Notes under the pieces: generated by a model
Seen by the model: the letters and a program-made list of their open reading frames with translations, nothing else
Told to the model about the DNA's origin: nothing
Database searches by the model: none
Assembly: GCF_014237865.1 (NCBI RefSeq)
Contig: NZ_JACJUU010000004.1
Span: 124,001-188,000, forward strand
Origin: Pusillimonas minor
Lineage (GTDB): Bacteria; Pseudomonadota; Gammaproteobacteria; Burkholderiales; Burkholderiaceae_B
Direction: 5' to 3'
DNA length: 64,000 bases
Part shown: piece by piece, positions 27,681 to 41,711 of the stretch
Layout: each line of letters opens with the position of its first letter
How positions within the stretch are numbered: the first letter of the stretch is position 1
Made by a program: the position numbers and the translations under genes

Positions 27681-28310
27681 TTACGGGGCCAGACGCTGCA
27701 AGGCCCATTGGCCGTCGGGCTGTTGGGTAAAACACAGCCTGTCGTGAAGGCGCGAAGGGCGACCCTGCCAGAACTCGACGCGATGCGGCGTCAGCCGATA
27801 CCCGCCCCAGTGTGTGGGCCGGGGGGGCTGGTTGCCCAGTTTGGCAGTGAAATCTGCAACACGTTGCTCGAGGGCGTCGCGGCTGATGGGCTGGCTTTGC
27901 GGTGACGCCCAGGCGCCAATGCGCGACTCGAGTGGGCGGCTGTGAAAGTATTCGTCGGATTCTTCGGCCGGTACTTTTTCGACAATCCCTTCGAAACGCA
28001 CTTGTCTTTCGAGTTCGGGCCAGAAAAACAAGAGCGCGGCGCGTGGCGACGCATCGAGTTGTTGACCTTTGTCGGAGTCGTAGTTGGTAAAAAAAACAGG
28101 GCCGCGGGCGTCGAACCCTTTGAGCAGGACGATACGGGCCGAGGGTTGACCATTCTGGACAGTGGCCAGAGTCATCGCGTTGGGCTCGGCAACTTCAGCC
28201 TTCAGGGCGTCGTTAAACCACGCGCTGAACTGCTCGAAGGGGTTGCTGGCGATGGCGTTTTCAAGCAAGACGCCTTTGCGGTACTGCTGTCGGATATCGG
28301 CAATGGACAT
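27681..28310 (-). CDS. pdxH: Pyridoxamine/pyridoxine 5'-phosphate oxidase
   Basis: FMN enzyme that makes pyridoxal 5'-phosphate. It has 209 residues. [37 protein letters not shown] near 46-82 binds [20 protein letters not shown] near 100 and the C-terminal [19 protein letters not shown] near 174 hold the PLP site residues. The protein ends in LQRLAP as in other PdxH. First gene of a compact three-gene run with the FAD oxidase and purU. Confidence 0.96.
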   Translation of the reverse strand: MSIADIRQQYRKGVLLENAIASNPFEQFSAWFNDALKAEVAEPNAMTLATVQNGQPSARIVLLKGFDARGPVFFTNYDSDKGQQLDASPRAALLFFWPELERQVRFEGIVEKVPAEESDEYFHSRPLESRIGAWASPQSQPISRDALEQRVADFTAKLGNQPPRPTHWGGYRLTPHRVEFWQGRPSRLHDRLCFTQQPDGQWALQRLAP

Positions 28311-28355
28311 GTGGACGATGAAATATGAGTGAGCGTTTAAAGGCGACGTAGGGGC

Positions 28356-29042
28356 TTAGGACGGCGCTGCCCCGTTCAGTTGGCGTACCAGGTCGTCAAG
28401 CTTGCGATCGTGAATACCGGCGTCTTTGAGCGCGCGGTTGGTTTCAATGACGTACTCGATACACGGTCCATAGGTACCATGCGCTCGCCGCACAATGTCG
28501 ACCAGCTGGTGTGTTTGCAGGCCGCGGACGTAACTGTCTTTGGTTTTGTCCATGGTAAATACCAGGGCGCCGACGGCGCCATGCGGCGTATGACAGCCCA
28601 GGTGACGCGGCACGTAGGCGCCGCTGGGCATTTCGCGTTTCCAGAGTTCGTCGAGCACGTCGGGGACATGCCTGGCGGCAACCCGATACACCATGCCGCG
28701 GCACGAGCCCCCGTTTTCAAGGCCGAACACCAGGCCGGGCTGCTCGGGCGTGCCCCGGTTGATGCGCGACCACAGGCACAACGAACGATGATAGCCGCGC
28801 ACCAGCGCCAGCCGCCGCTCGACATATTCGAATTCGGGTCGCCAGACCAACGAACCATAGCCAAAAACCCACAGGTCGTGGCCTTTTTGCCAGTGTTTCA
28901 GATAGTCTTCAAGCGACGCGCGCCGCTCGTCGTCGGTCAGGCGCCGAAAGGCATGGGGGTTGGGGATATGGCCGGGGGGTGAAAAGGGCTGCGATTGTGT
29001 CACGATACTTGCCGGAAACTTCGGGTGCCGCGGATCGGGCAT
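28356..29042 (-). CDS. ChaC-like gamma-glutamylcyclotransferase
   Basis: Cytosolic enzyme predicted to split glutathione into 5-oxoproline and Cys-Gly. The 228 residues hold the family's substrate loop VFGYGSLVWRPEF near 59-71, RGYHRSLCLWS near 84, and the catalytic Glu in LWKREMPSGAYVPR near 137. The first 50 residues form a variable extension. The start is uncertain: ATG 29042 is used but a shorter form is possible. Together with the ggt gene at 21482 the window encodes both cytosolic and extracytosolic glutathione breakdown. Confidence 0.85.
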   Translation of the reverse strand: MPDPRHPKFPASIVTQSQPFSPPGHIPNPHAFRRLTDDERRASLEDYLKHWQKGHDLWVFGYGSLVWRPEFEYVERRLALVRGYHRSLCLWSRINRGTPEQPGLVFGLENGGSCRGMVYRVAARHVPDVLDELWKREMPSGAYVPRHLGCHTPHGAVGALVFTMDKTKDSYVRGLQTHQLVDIVRRAHGTYGPCIEYVIETNRALKDAGIHDRKLDDLVRQLNGAAPS

Positions 29043-29865
29043 GGTCTAATAGTAATACGACCCGACCCACAGTTCCATGATGTCATGATGCAAATTCCAG
29101 AACCTGTTGATACAGAACGACGCTTCGGCGGCCTGGCGCGCTTGTATGGCGACGATGCCCCGGCCATTTTGCAGGGGGCGCATGTTGCCGTAGCAGGCTT
29201 GGGGGGCGTGGGTTCGTGGTGTGCCGAAGCACTGGCGCGTTGTGGCGTGGGTGCGCTTACCCTGGTCGATCTCGACCATATCGCCGAGTCCAATATCAAT
29301 CGTCAGCTGCATGCGTTGTCGGCAACGCTGGGGCAGTCCAAGGTGCAAGCCATGGCCGACCGGGTCGCGGGTATCAACCCCGGTTGCCGGCAGGTGCTGG
29401 TCGACGACTTCGTATCCCCAGAAAACGTTCAGACGTTGTTCCCCGACGATGTCGATGTCATCATCGACTGCACCGATCAGGTCTCGGCCAAGCTGGCCAT
29501 GATTCTCGAAGCGCGTCGTCGAAAAATTGCCGTGGTGGTTTGCGGCGGGGCGGGGGGTAAAACGGCCACCACAGCGCTGCGGGCGTCCGACCTGTCGGTT
29601 ACGCAAAACGATGCCTTGTTGGCAAAGTTGCGCAATACCTTGCGCCGCCAGCACGGCTACCCACGGGCGGCCGCAGCTGCGGGTAAGGCGCCGCGTCGCA
29701 TCCCTAAAATGGGCGTGCGCGCGGTCTGGTTCGACCAGCCCGCCATCTTGCCCTCGTTGTGGCAAGCCGGCGAAGCGGCATCCGGCCCGCAAGGCTTGTC
29801 GTGCGCGGGCTATGGCTCTGCCGTGATGGTGACGGCAACCATGGGGATGGCCGCCGCCGGCGAGG

Positions 29866-35643
<5,778 letters not shown>

Positions 35644-35666
35644 AGGTGACAGCAGCTATAGGGGAT

Positions 35667-35696
35667 TTGGGGCAACGGCCAAGTTTACGGTAGAAT
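35667..35696 (+). promoter_or_regulatory. Possible promoter of the small basic protein gene
   Basis: -10 TAGAAT (35691-35696) with a weak -35 TTGGGG (35667-35672) and an 18-base spacer, in the divergent gap after uvrA's start. About 46 bases separate the -10 from the ATG at 35742. Confidence 0.4.
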
Positions 35697-35741
35697 GGTG
35701 GGTTAGTTGTAGTTCAAGACCCGCTATTCGGAGAATTCATC

Positions 35742-35870
35742 ATGGCAGAAGTCAAGCGTAACCGGCGCAACACGATCGAACGTCGTTGCCTGGGCAAAGC
35801 GTTCAAGCGTTTGTTTATTAAATCGCCCAAAGGCGTATTTAAAATGCTCGAAAAAGTAAAAAAGGCCTGA
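35742..35870 (+). CDS. Small basic 42-residue protein of unknown function
   Basis: A short gene supported by its context. It has GGAG 9 bases before the ATG, a -10 box upstream and a strong terminator starting 18 bases after its TGA. The product begins MAEVKRNRRNTIERRC and ends MLEKVKKA; about a third of residues are Lys or Arg and there is one Cys (residue 16). It could bind nucleic acid or ribosomes. I do not recognise the family. It faces away from the double uvrA gene. Confidence 0.72.
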   Translation: MAEVKRNRRNTIERRCLGKAFKRLFIKSPKGVFKMLEKVKKA

Positions 35871-35888
35871 TTCCAGGTGCTTTTTTAT

Positions 35889-35920
35889 AAAACCCGGTCT
35901 TTTGGCCGGGTTTTGTTTTT
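35889..35920 (+). terminator. Rho-independent terminator after the small basic gene
   Basis: AAAACCCGG (35889-35897) pairs with CCGGGTTTT (35906-35914), loop 8 bases, followed by GTTTTTT. Textbook form. Confidence 0.92.
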
Positions 35921-36018
35921 TGGCTCGGGTATGTTTGCCTCAGAGCGTAGCGCGCTAGCGTGAACCGGTGCCCAGCTTTTTTGCGTAGCGTTGGCTGCTG
36001 CCCCGCTGCGCGTTGCGG

Positions 36019-36537
36019 TTAATGCAAATTGGGGGGCGCCCGATGCGGGCTGAACGCATCGCCCTCATTGGCATCGTCGTCGTCGTCGTCGCTATCGTCT
36101 TCATCGTCGTCAAGGTCGGGCAAGGGCTCGTCGCTTAGCTCGAAGGGCAAAATGCCGCCGATGTCATCGCTCCAGGCCACCTCTTCGCCTTCATGGTCCA
36201 CCTTGATGAACCTGACGCCTTCCAGATCTGACAACTGTATGGCCCACAGATATTCGCAGTCATAGACTTCGTCTTTGATGTCCATGCCCCCTTTGTTGCC
36301 AATGATGCGGGCATTTTGGCCGCCAATCGCCACAATCACGTGGTTGTCGGCCTGGTCGGCGACATCGAGCGGGATGCCGAATACGACCCATTCGAAGCCG
36401 GTTTCGTCAGCATCAATAATTTCGGCCAGCACGGGCTTGCCAATGTAGGCGCTCAGCGCGTCGGCGGTGCGGCCCAGGTAATCGATTTCTTCGTCGGTAA
36501 ATGTCAGCGGCTGCGGGGGCGTTAATGTGTTGGCCAT
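36019..36537 (-). CDS. Unknown protein with a very acidic C-terminal tail
   Basis: A 172-residue soluble protein that I do not recognise. The folded part (about 1-135) has no membrane segment. It ends in a tail of Asp/Glu (PDLDDDEDDSDDDDDD near 138-154) followed by a short neutral end. Such tails may shield a basic partner or mimic nucleic acid. ATG 36537 is used; an in-frame TTG at 36558 is weaker. It is divergent from ettA, separated by 97 bases. Confidence 0.75.
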   Translation of the reverse strand: MANTLTPPQPLTFTDEEIDYLGRTADALSAYIGKPVLAEIIDADETGFEWVVFGIPLDVADQADNHVIVAIGGQNARIIGNKGGMDIKDEVYDCEYLWAIQLSDLEGVRFIKVDHEGEEVAWSDDIGGILPFELSDEPLPDLDDDEDDSDDDDDDANEGDAFSPHRAPPNLH

Positions 36538-36567
36538 GGCTTGCAATCTTCGGGTCAAACCGCCATT

Positions 36568-36597
36568 TTAGTTTTATTTACCAAGACGGCCTACAAT
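36568..36597 (+). promoter_or_regulatory. Probable ettA promoter
   Basis: -10 TACAAT (36592-36597) with -35-like TTAGTT (36568-36573) and 18-base spacing, 38 bases before the ettA ATG. Confidence 0.4.
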
Positions 36598-36634
36598 CGT
36601 CTTTTGTCTTACTTTTACGGGTTCCTTTCATAGC

Positions 36635-38308
36635 ATGGCTCAATACGTTTACACCATGAATCGCGTGGGCAAGATCGTGCCCCCGAAACGACAGATTCTG
36701 CGTGATATTTCGCTTTCTTTTTTCCCGGGGGCCAAAATTGGCGTGCTCGGTCTGAACGGTTCAGGTAAATCGACACTGCTGAAGATCATGGCGGGTGTCG
36801 ACAAAGAAATTGAAGGCGAAGCCGTGCCCATGCCGGGCATCAAAATAGGTTATTTACCCCAAGAACCGCAACTGAACCCCGAGTCCACGGTGCGACAGGC
36901 GGTTGAAGAAGGTTTGGGCGATGTGTTCGAAGCGCGCAAGCGCCTTGACGCCGTCTACGCGGCCTACGCCGAGCCCGAGGCTGACTTCGACGCGCTTGCG
37001 GCCGAGCAGGCCGAACTTGAGGCCGTGATCGCAGCCGCCGCATCCAGCGGGGCCGACGACATCGAAACCCAAATGGAAATCGCCGCCGACGCCTTGCGTC
37101 TTCCGCCTTGGGATGCCGTTGTCGGCAAATTGTCGGGTGGTGAGAAGCGCCGTGTCGCCCTGTGCCGGTTGTTGTTGTCCAAGCCCGACATGCTTTTGCT
37201 CGACGAACCCACCAACCACCTCGACGCCGAGAGTGTCGAGTGGCTGGAAGTGTTTTTGCGCAAGTTCCCGGGTACCGTTGTGGCTGTAACCCACGATCGC
37301 TACTTCCTGGACAACGCTGCCGAATGGATTCTGGAACTGGATCGCGGTCACGGTATTCCCTGGAAGGGCAACTACAGTTCGTGGCTCGAGCAAAAAGACA
37401 ACCGTCTGAAGCAAGAAGAGGCCAGCGAGTCGGCCCGTCAGCGCACCATCAAGAAAGAGCTTGAATGGGTGCGTCAAAACCCCAAAGGCCGTCAGGCCAA
37501 GGCCAAGGCGCGTCTGGCTCGCTTCGAAGAGCTGTCGTCTCACGAATACCAGAAGCGCAACGAAACCCAGGAAATTTTCATTCCTGTGGCCGATCGCCTG
37601 GGTAACGAAGTGATTGAATTCGACGGCGTCAGCAAAGCATTTGGCGACCGTCTGCTCATCGATAACCTCAGCTTTAAAGTCCCTCCAGGGGCTATCGTCG
37701 GCATTATTGGCCCTAACGGCGCCGGTAAATCAACGCTGTTCCGCATGATTTCAGGTGTCGAACAACCCGACTCGGGTACGGTAAAAATCGGGCAAACCGT
37801 CAAGGTGTCGCATGTCGATCAGTCTCGCGATGCCCTGGCCAACGACAAAACGGTCTTTGATGCGTTGTCCGATGGCGCCGATCTGATCACGGTGGGCAAG
37901 TTCGAGATGTCGTCCCGTGCGTATCTGGGGCGCTTCAACTTCAAGGGCAGCGACCAGAACAAGCAGGTCGGTAATTTGTCCGGGGGCGAACGCGGCCGCT
38001 TCCACCTGGCCAAAACATTGATTGCCGGCGGCAACGTCCTGATGCTCGACGAACCTTCGAACGACCTTGATGTCGAAACACTGCGTGCGCTTGAAGACGC
38101 CTTGCTCGAGTTCGCCGGCACAGTCATGGTCATCAGCCACGATCGCTGGTTCCTTGACCGTATCGCAACGCATATTATGGCGTTCGAGGGTGATTCTCAG
38201 GTGGTGTTCTTTGACGGCAACTATCAAGAATACGAAGCCGACAAGAAGCGTCGTTTGGGCGAAGAGGGTGCAAAACCAAAGCGTATACGCTACAAAGCAC
38301 TCAAGTGA
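36635..38308 (+). CDS. ettA: Energy-dependent translational throttle protein EttA (ABC-F)
   Basis: Cytoplasmic ABC-F ATPase that binds the ribosomal E site and gates the first peptide bond according to ATP/ADP ratio. The 557 residues match EttA (about 555). Two ABC domains: Walker [11 protein letters not shown] near 38 and [10 protein letters not shown] near 355; signatures LSGGEKRR near 165 and LSGGERGR near 446; Walker [13 protein letters not shown] and [12 protein letters not shown]. The linker between them contains the EttA arm and PtIM region. N-terminus [20 protein letters not shown] is family-typical. Confidence 0.96.
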   Translation: MAQYVYTMNRVGKIVPPKRQILRDISLSFFPGAKIGVLGLNGSGKSTLLKIMAGVDKEIEGEAVPMPGIKIGYLPQEPQLNPESTVRQAVEEGLGDVFEARKRLDAVYAAYAEPEADFDALAAEQAELEAVIAAAASSGADDIETQMEIAADALRLPPWDAVVGKLSGGEKRRVALCRLLLSKPDMLLLDEPTNHLDAESVEWLEVFLRKFPGTVVAVTHDRYFLDNAAEWILELDRGHGIPWKGNYSSWLEQKDNRLKQEEASESARQRTIKKELEWVRQNPKGRQAKAKARLARFEELSSHEYQKRNETQEIFIPVADRLGNEVIEFDGVSKAFGDRLLIDNLSFKVPPGAIVGIIGPNGAGKSTLFRMISGVEQPDSGTVKIGQTVKVSHVDQSRDALANDKTVFDALSDGADLITVGKFEMSSRAYLGRFNFKGSDQNKQVGNLSGGERGRFHLAKTLIAGGNVLMLDEPSNDLDVETLRALEDALLEFAGTVMVISHDRWFLDRIATHIMAFEGDSQVVFFDGNYQEYEADKKRRLGEEGAKPKRIRYKALK

Positions 38309-38519
38309 GTTGTTACAAATTGCGGGGTGCCAATTGTCCGACAATGGGCGGGCGTCTCCGCAGTTACGCTGTTACGGTTCTGACGTTAGCCTTAATTTTT
38401 CTTGGGTTGCCTGTTCATTTCCTGATACATTGTTTGCGTAAGTTCACATTTGACGCCCGAAATTTTGGCAATCTAGAGTCATCGCAGACATCAACCTGCA
38501 CATTATTCAGGAGGTCATC

Positions 38520-38747
38520 ATGACATTGACGACAATTACAAAACTTGCTGCTGTTGCTTTGGTTTCAGTAGCCGCCGCCGGCTGTTCTAGCTGGGACAGC
38601 ATGAGCAGCCGCCAGAAAGGCGCAGTCACCGGCGCCGGTGTAGGTGGTGTGGCGGGTGCAGCCATTACCGGTGGTAGTGTGTTGGGCACCGTGGGTGGCG
38701 CGGCAATTGGTGGTGTGGTCGGCGATCAAATCGGCAAGCATCAGTAA
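38520..38747 (+). CDS. Glycine-zipper lipoprotein (OsmB-like, 17 kDa antigen group)
   Basis: Short outer-membrane-type lipoprotein of 75 residues. The signal peptide ends in a lipobox VAAAGC with Cys22 as the lipidation site. The rest is a glycine zipper: GAVTGAGVGGVAGAAITGG then GTVGGAAIGGVVGDQIG, two hydrophobic helices with Gly every 3-4 residues. It is usually stress-related and envelope-located. AGGAGG lies just before the ATG. TTGACG at 38450 may be a -35 box, but the -10 (TCTAGA, 38472) is weak. Confidence 0.88.
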   Translation: MTLTTITKLAAVALVSVAAAGCSSWDSMSSRQKGAVTGAGVGGVAGAAITGGSVLGTVGGAAIGGVVGDQIGKHQ

Positions 38748-38770
38748 ACCAGTAGTTGCTTCAGGCAAGA

Positions 38771-38800
38771 ACGGTCACCTTTGCGGGTGGCCGTTTTTTA
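38771..38800 (+). terminator. Terminator after the glycine-zipper gene
   Basis: ACGGTCACC (38771-38779) pairs with GGTGGCCGT (38786-38794) with one T-G pair, loop 6, followed by TTTTTT. Confidence 0.88.
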
Positions 38801-38821
38801 TTGGGGCGCATTGCTGTTGCT

Positions 38822-39037
38822 GCGCTGATCGGGGGCCATGGGCCGCAGGCATCGCACGGCCCCTTTGGGGCTGCCCATCGGCCAAACGCCGCGCGAGGCG
38901 ATTGCGGAACTCACGGGATCGGCCAGCCCCCGGCTGGTCGAAAACGCTCCGTTCGAACAGCCGCAATCTTGCCTCCTCGCGCAACGCTTTGCCGATGGCG
39001 TGCTCAAAGCCTGCAGCCCATGGCCCCCGATCAGCGC
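38822..39037 (+). repeat. Imperfect palindromic repeat element, copy A (216 bp)
   Basis: The ends are inverted repeats of 29 bp with a single mismatch (38822-38850 vs 39009-39037; outer part GCGCTGATCGGGGGCCATGG). The interior is itself weakly palindromic. It shares its body with copy B in the opposite orientation: CATCGCACGGCCCC (38850-38863) and GGCGTGCTCAA (38997-39007) occur in both. A frame through it reads HRTAPLGLP, with a matching HRTAPAGLP in B, but no ribosome site is seen. It looks like a MITE or palindromic intergenic repeat. No transposase is present. Confidence 0.75.
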
Positions 39038-39257
39038 CGGGTTATCGTAATTCGTTCGTTGCTTGCTTTTCAGCTATCGTTAATTACCTGACACCTTATA
39101 GCTGACATTCTATAACTGACCTCCTCTACTTGAGATCCGATGCCTGGGCATTCTGCATCCTATGCCTTTTTGATGTTTACTTTCTACGTTCGACGATTGA
39201 GGACGTTTTTTCAGGACCTGAGTGCGTTTATTCAGGCCCGAATATGTTGTGACCCTT
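39038..39257. other. Spacer between repeat copies, no gene seen
   Basis: A 220-base stretch of lower GC than its surroundings. No start codon with a ribosome site, no terminator and no tRNA are visible. Together with the two repeats it makes up the 819-base gene-free interval 38748-39566. Confidence 0.7.
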
Positions 39258-39475
39258 AGGTGCCGGTTTGGCCTGGGTGGGCCCAAGGGCTTGAGCACGC
39301 CGTCGAACGGGCGTCGACCGAGGATGCAAGTGCGCGACTGTTTGAGCCGGCGGTTTCGACCCACTGGGTCGTGCCGGCGAGTTTCGCGCACGCCTCGGGC
39401 AGCGTTCGTTTGGCGGGTAGCCCCGCAGGGGCCGTGCGATGTCCCGCCGGGCCTGCCCAGGCCAAACCGGCGCCT
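39258..39475 (-). repeat. Imperfect palindromic repeat element, copy B (218 bp)
   Basis: Ends are inverted repeats of 27 bp with three mismatches (39258-39284 vs 39449-39475; core GCCGGTTTGGCCTGGG). Read on the minus strand its body lines up with copy A over nearly the whole length, including CATCGCACGGCCCC at 39428-39441 and GGCGTGCTCAA at 39291-39301, while the outermost ends differ in sequence. So body and terminal repeats have evolved separately. Confidence 0.73.
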
Positions 39476-39518
39476 GCAAGCACTCAGACAACCTAACTCA
39501 GCATTAACTGCCGCAGAA

Positions 39519-39549
39519 TAAAAAAACGGCCACCGAAAAATGGTGGCCG
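39519..39549 (-). terminator. Terminator of the minCDE operon
   Basis: CGGCCACC (39527-39534) and GGTGGCCG (39542-39549) form an 8-bp stem with a 7-base loop. On the minus strand it is followed by TTTTTTT. It lies 18 bases beyond the minE stop. Confidence 0.92.
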
Positions 39550-39566
39550 CTGTTTGGGTAACGCGT

Positions 39567-39836
39567 TTAAACCCGCCGCGCCTCGACTTGCGGCATTTCG
39601 ATCTTGACCTCGAGTACCTCGAGCGAATCGTGTCGGTCGACGTTGACCTTGATGTCGTCCGGATTGATTTTCACGTACTTCGAGATGACCTCAAGCAGCT
39701 CTTTTTGCAGCTCGGGCAAAAAGTCGGGCGCTTTGCTGTCGCCACCGCGTTCGTTAATAAGAATAAGTTGCAGCCGGTCTTTGGCCACACTGGCGGACGT
39801 TTTCTTTTGGCCGAGCAGGAAAGACAAAAAAGACAT
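39567..39836 (-). CDS. minE: Cell division topological specificity factor MinE
   Basis: Releases MinD from the membrane and drives pole-to-pole oscillation, so division occurs at mid-cell. The 89 residues match. [31 protein letters not shown] (1-31) holds the membrane-targeting helix and MinD-binding segment; the rest is the dimerising topology domain ([23 protein letters not shown]). One base separates it from minD. Confidence 0.96.
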   Translation of the reverse strand: MSFLSFLLGQKKTSASVAKDRLQLILINERGGDSKAPDFLPELQKELLEVISKYVKINPDDIKVNVDRHDSLEVLEVKIEMPQVEARRV

Positions 39837-39837
39837 A

Positions 39838-40653
39838 TCACTTCCCCCCGAACAGGCGCTTCAGGAACCCGGGCTTTTCGTAGTCGATGAAACGCAGCGG
39901 CTTTTCTTCGCCCAGATAGCGAGCTACCACATCCTGGTAGGCCAGCGAGACATCGCTATCACGCATGTGAATGGCGGGCACGCCCTGGTTCGAGGCCTGC
40001 AATACCATTTCAGATTCGGGAATAACGCCGATGAGTTTGATGCGCAAGATGTCTTCGATGTCTTGCAAAGACAGCATCTCGCCGTCGACCACACGCTTGG
40101 GGTTATAGCGGGTAAGCAGCAAGTATTCTTTGATGGGCTCGTCGCTGTGAATGGCGCGGTGTGATTTGGACGACAAAATGCCCAGAATGCGGTCAGAGTC
40201 GCGAACCGAGGAGACTTCGGGGTTGGTAACGACGATGGCATCGTCTGCAAAATAAGACGCCATCAGCGCGCCAGTTTCGATACCCGCGGGTGAATCGCAG
40301 ACAATGTATTCGAAACCCATGTCTTTCAGGTCGTTCAGGGTTTTTTCAACGCCTTCTTTGGTCAAGGCGTCTTTGTCGCGCGTTTGTGACGCCGGCAAAA
40401 TGTAAAGGTTTTCAAGTTGCTTGTCGCGAATGAGCGCTTGCTTGAGTGTTGCTTCGCCCTGGATGACATTGACAAAGTCGTACACCACCCGCCGTTCGCA
40501 ACCCATGATGAGGTCGAGGTTACGCAGGCCGACGTCGAAGTCGATAACGACGGTTTTGTGCCCCCGCATGGCCAGGCCGGAAGAAAAGCTGGCACTGGTG
40601 GTTGTTTTCCCCACACCGCCTTTGCCGGAAGTTACTACAACAATTCGCGCCAT
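39838..40653 (-). CDS. minD: Septum site-determining ATPase MinD
   Basis: Membrane-bound, ATP-dependent partner of MinC and MinE. It has 271 residues. The deviant Walker [18 protein letters not shown] is at 7-23; [18 protein letters not shown] near 38 and [14 protein letters not shown] near 118 are family motifs. The C-terminal [10 protein letters not shown] is the amphipathic membrane-targeting helix. The gene order minC-minD-minE is standard. Confidence 0.97.
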   Translation of the reverse strand: MARIVVVTSGKGGVGKTTTSASFSSGLAMRGHKTVVIDFDVGLRNLDLIMGCERRVVYDFVNVIQGEATLKQALIRDKQLENLYILPASQTRDKDALTKEGVEKTLNDLKDMGFEYIVCDSPAGIETGALMASYFADDAIVVTNPEVSSVRDSDRILGILSSKSHRAIHSDEPIKEYLLLTRYNPKRVVDGEMLSLQDIEDILRIKLIGVIPESEMVLQASNQGVPAIHMRDSDVSLAYQDVVARYLGEEKPLRFIDYEKPGFLKRLFGGK

Positions 40654-40729
40654 GACGATATCAATCCCTTAAGTGTTTTTGTGAATCACGTAATCGTAAT
40701 GCAAAACCGCCGCAACATGGCAGCGGCGC

Positions 40730-41614
40730 CTACCCTTTTGTACCAAGCGGCACAATCTGTAAAGTTTCGCCCTCGAGCTGGACGATGGCGGGTTGGTTTG
40801 CCAACGCTGGATCAAGCGCCGATTCGACCACGCGATACACGCCCGCTACCGCGAGAAGCTCGGGGTTGAGCTGGGTGGTGAATATTTTTGCGCTGGTATC
40901 GCCACGCGCGCCCGCCATGGCTTTGCCCCGCAGCGGGCCGTAAACGTGGATATTGCCGTCGGCAATGACCTCGGCCCCCTGGCTGACCATGCCAATGACG
41001 ATCAGATCGGTGCCCCGCGCGTAGATGCGCTGGCCCGACCGTAACGGCCGGTTGATGACCATGGTGGCCGTGGGCGGGTTGCCGGCTACTGCGGCCCCGG
41101 GTTGGCCTGACGAGGTCGTTGTGCTTTGGCCACCGGTCGGGGCGGCTGTTGCGCCGGTTTCAGCGGGCGTGCTTGCAGGTTCTGTTTTGGCCGATTGAGC
41201 GTCTGTTTTGATTTTGGTCGAAGGTGCAGCAGGCTTGGCGACGACGGGTGGAGGGGCTGTTTCGGCGGGCGCCGGCGCCCGGGTTGCCGGGGCGCTGGAC
41301 AAGTCGACAGGTTCGAGGCCGCATTCGCCGGCCAGCTTGAGGTTGTTGTCGTTGGCCATGACGCCGATAGGGCGCAACTGGTGTTCGCGCAGCGCACTGA
41401 CCAGTGCGGGCCAGTCGACGGTGTCGTTCAGGCCTTGCGCATCGATAACCACGGCTTCGTTTTCGAAGAAACTGCCGGCGTCGGCCATGCGCTGGTCAAG
41501 CGACGCCAGCAACTCGGACAGATCGGCGCTGTGCAGCACAACGCGTACGGCATAGAGCGTGGCGCTTTTGAAGTCGAGCGCCAGAGGATTTTTTTTATGA
41601 GACGAGTCAGTCAC
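40730..41614 (-). CDS. minC: Septum site-determining protein MinC
   Basis: Inhibitor of FtsZ assembly recruited by MinD. It has 294 residues: N-terminal domain to about 110 ([20 protein letters not shown]...), a long low-complexity Pro/Ala/Thr/Ser linker (about 113-185, e.g. [17 protein letters not shown]) and a C-terminal beta-helix domain ([19 protein letters not shown] near 190, [16 protein letters not shown] near 220) that binds MinD. The linker is longer than in E. coli, which is common in Burkholderiales. Confidence 0.95.
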   Translation of the reverse strand: MTDSSHKKNPLALDFKSATLYAVRVVLHSADLSELLASLDQRMADAGSFFENEAVVIDAQGLNDTVDWPALVSALREHQLRPIGVMANDNNLKLAGECGLEPVDLSSAPATRAPAPAETAPPPVVAKPAAPSTKIKTDAQSAKTEPASTPAETGATAAPTGGQSTTTSSGQPGAAVAGNPPTATMVINRPLRSGQRIYARGTDLIVIGMVSQGAEVIADGNIHVYGPLRGKAMAGARGDTSAKIFTTQLNPELLAVAGVYRVVESALDPALANQPAIVQLEGETLQIVPLGTKG

Positions 41615-41652
41615 AGCATTAGGTAACGGTAGCAGTCATTAGATTTGTGTGG

Positions 41653-41686
41653 AAGGCAACGCCATGGGTTTGGCGTATTTTGCCTT
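41653..41686 (-). other. Hairpin between glnS and minC
   Basis: AAGGCAA plus CGCCA (41653-41664) pair with TGGCG and TTGCCTT (41671-41686) around a short bulge. There is no T-run on the minus strand, so termination is doubtful. It may separate the glnS and minC messages only in part. Confidence 0.35.
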
Positions 41687-41711
41687 CAGTGCCAGGGGGA
41701 TGCAATGTGTC

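Noticed and set aside
38838-39050. 70-codon frame in repeat copy A (and 75-87-codon frames in copy B)
   Set aside because: The frames show some shared peptide sequence, but they lie within palindromic repeats, start without ribosome sites and run into the repeat ends. Treated as repeat sequence.
41653-41686. Hairpin after glnS as a firm terminator
   Set aside because: The stem is bulged and lacks a T-run, so it is listed only as a possible structure.
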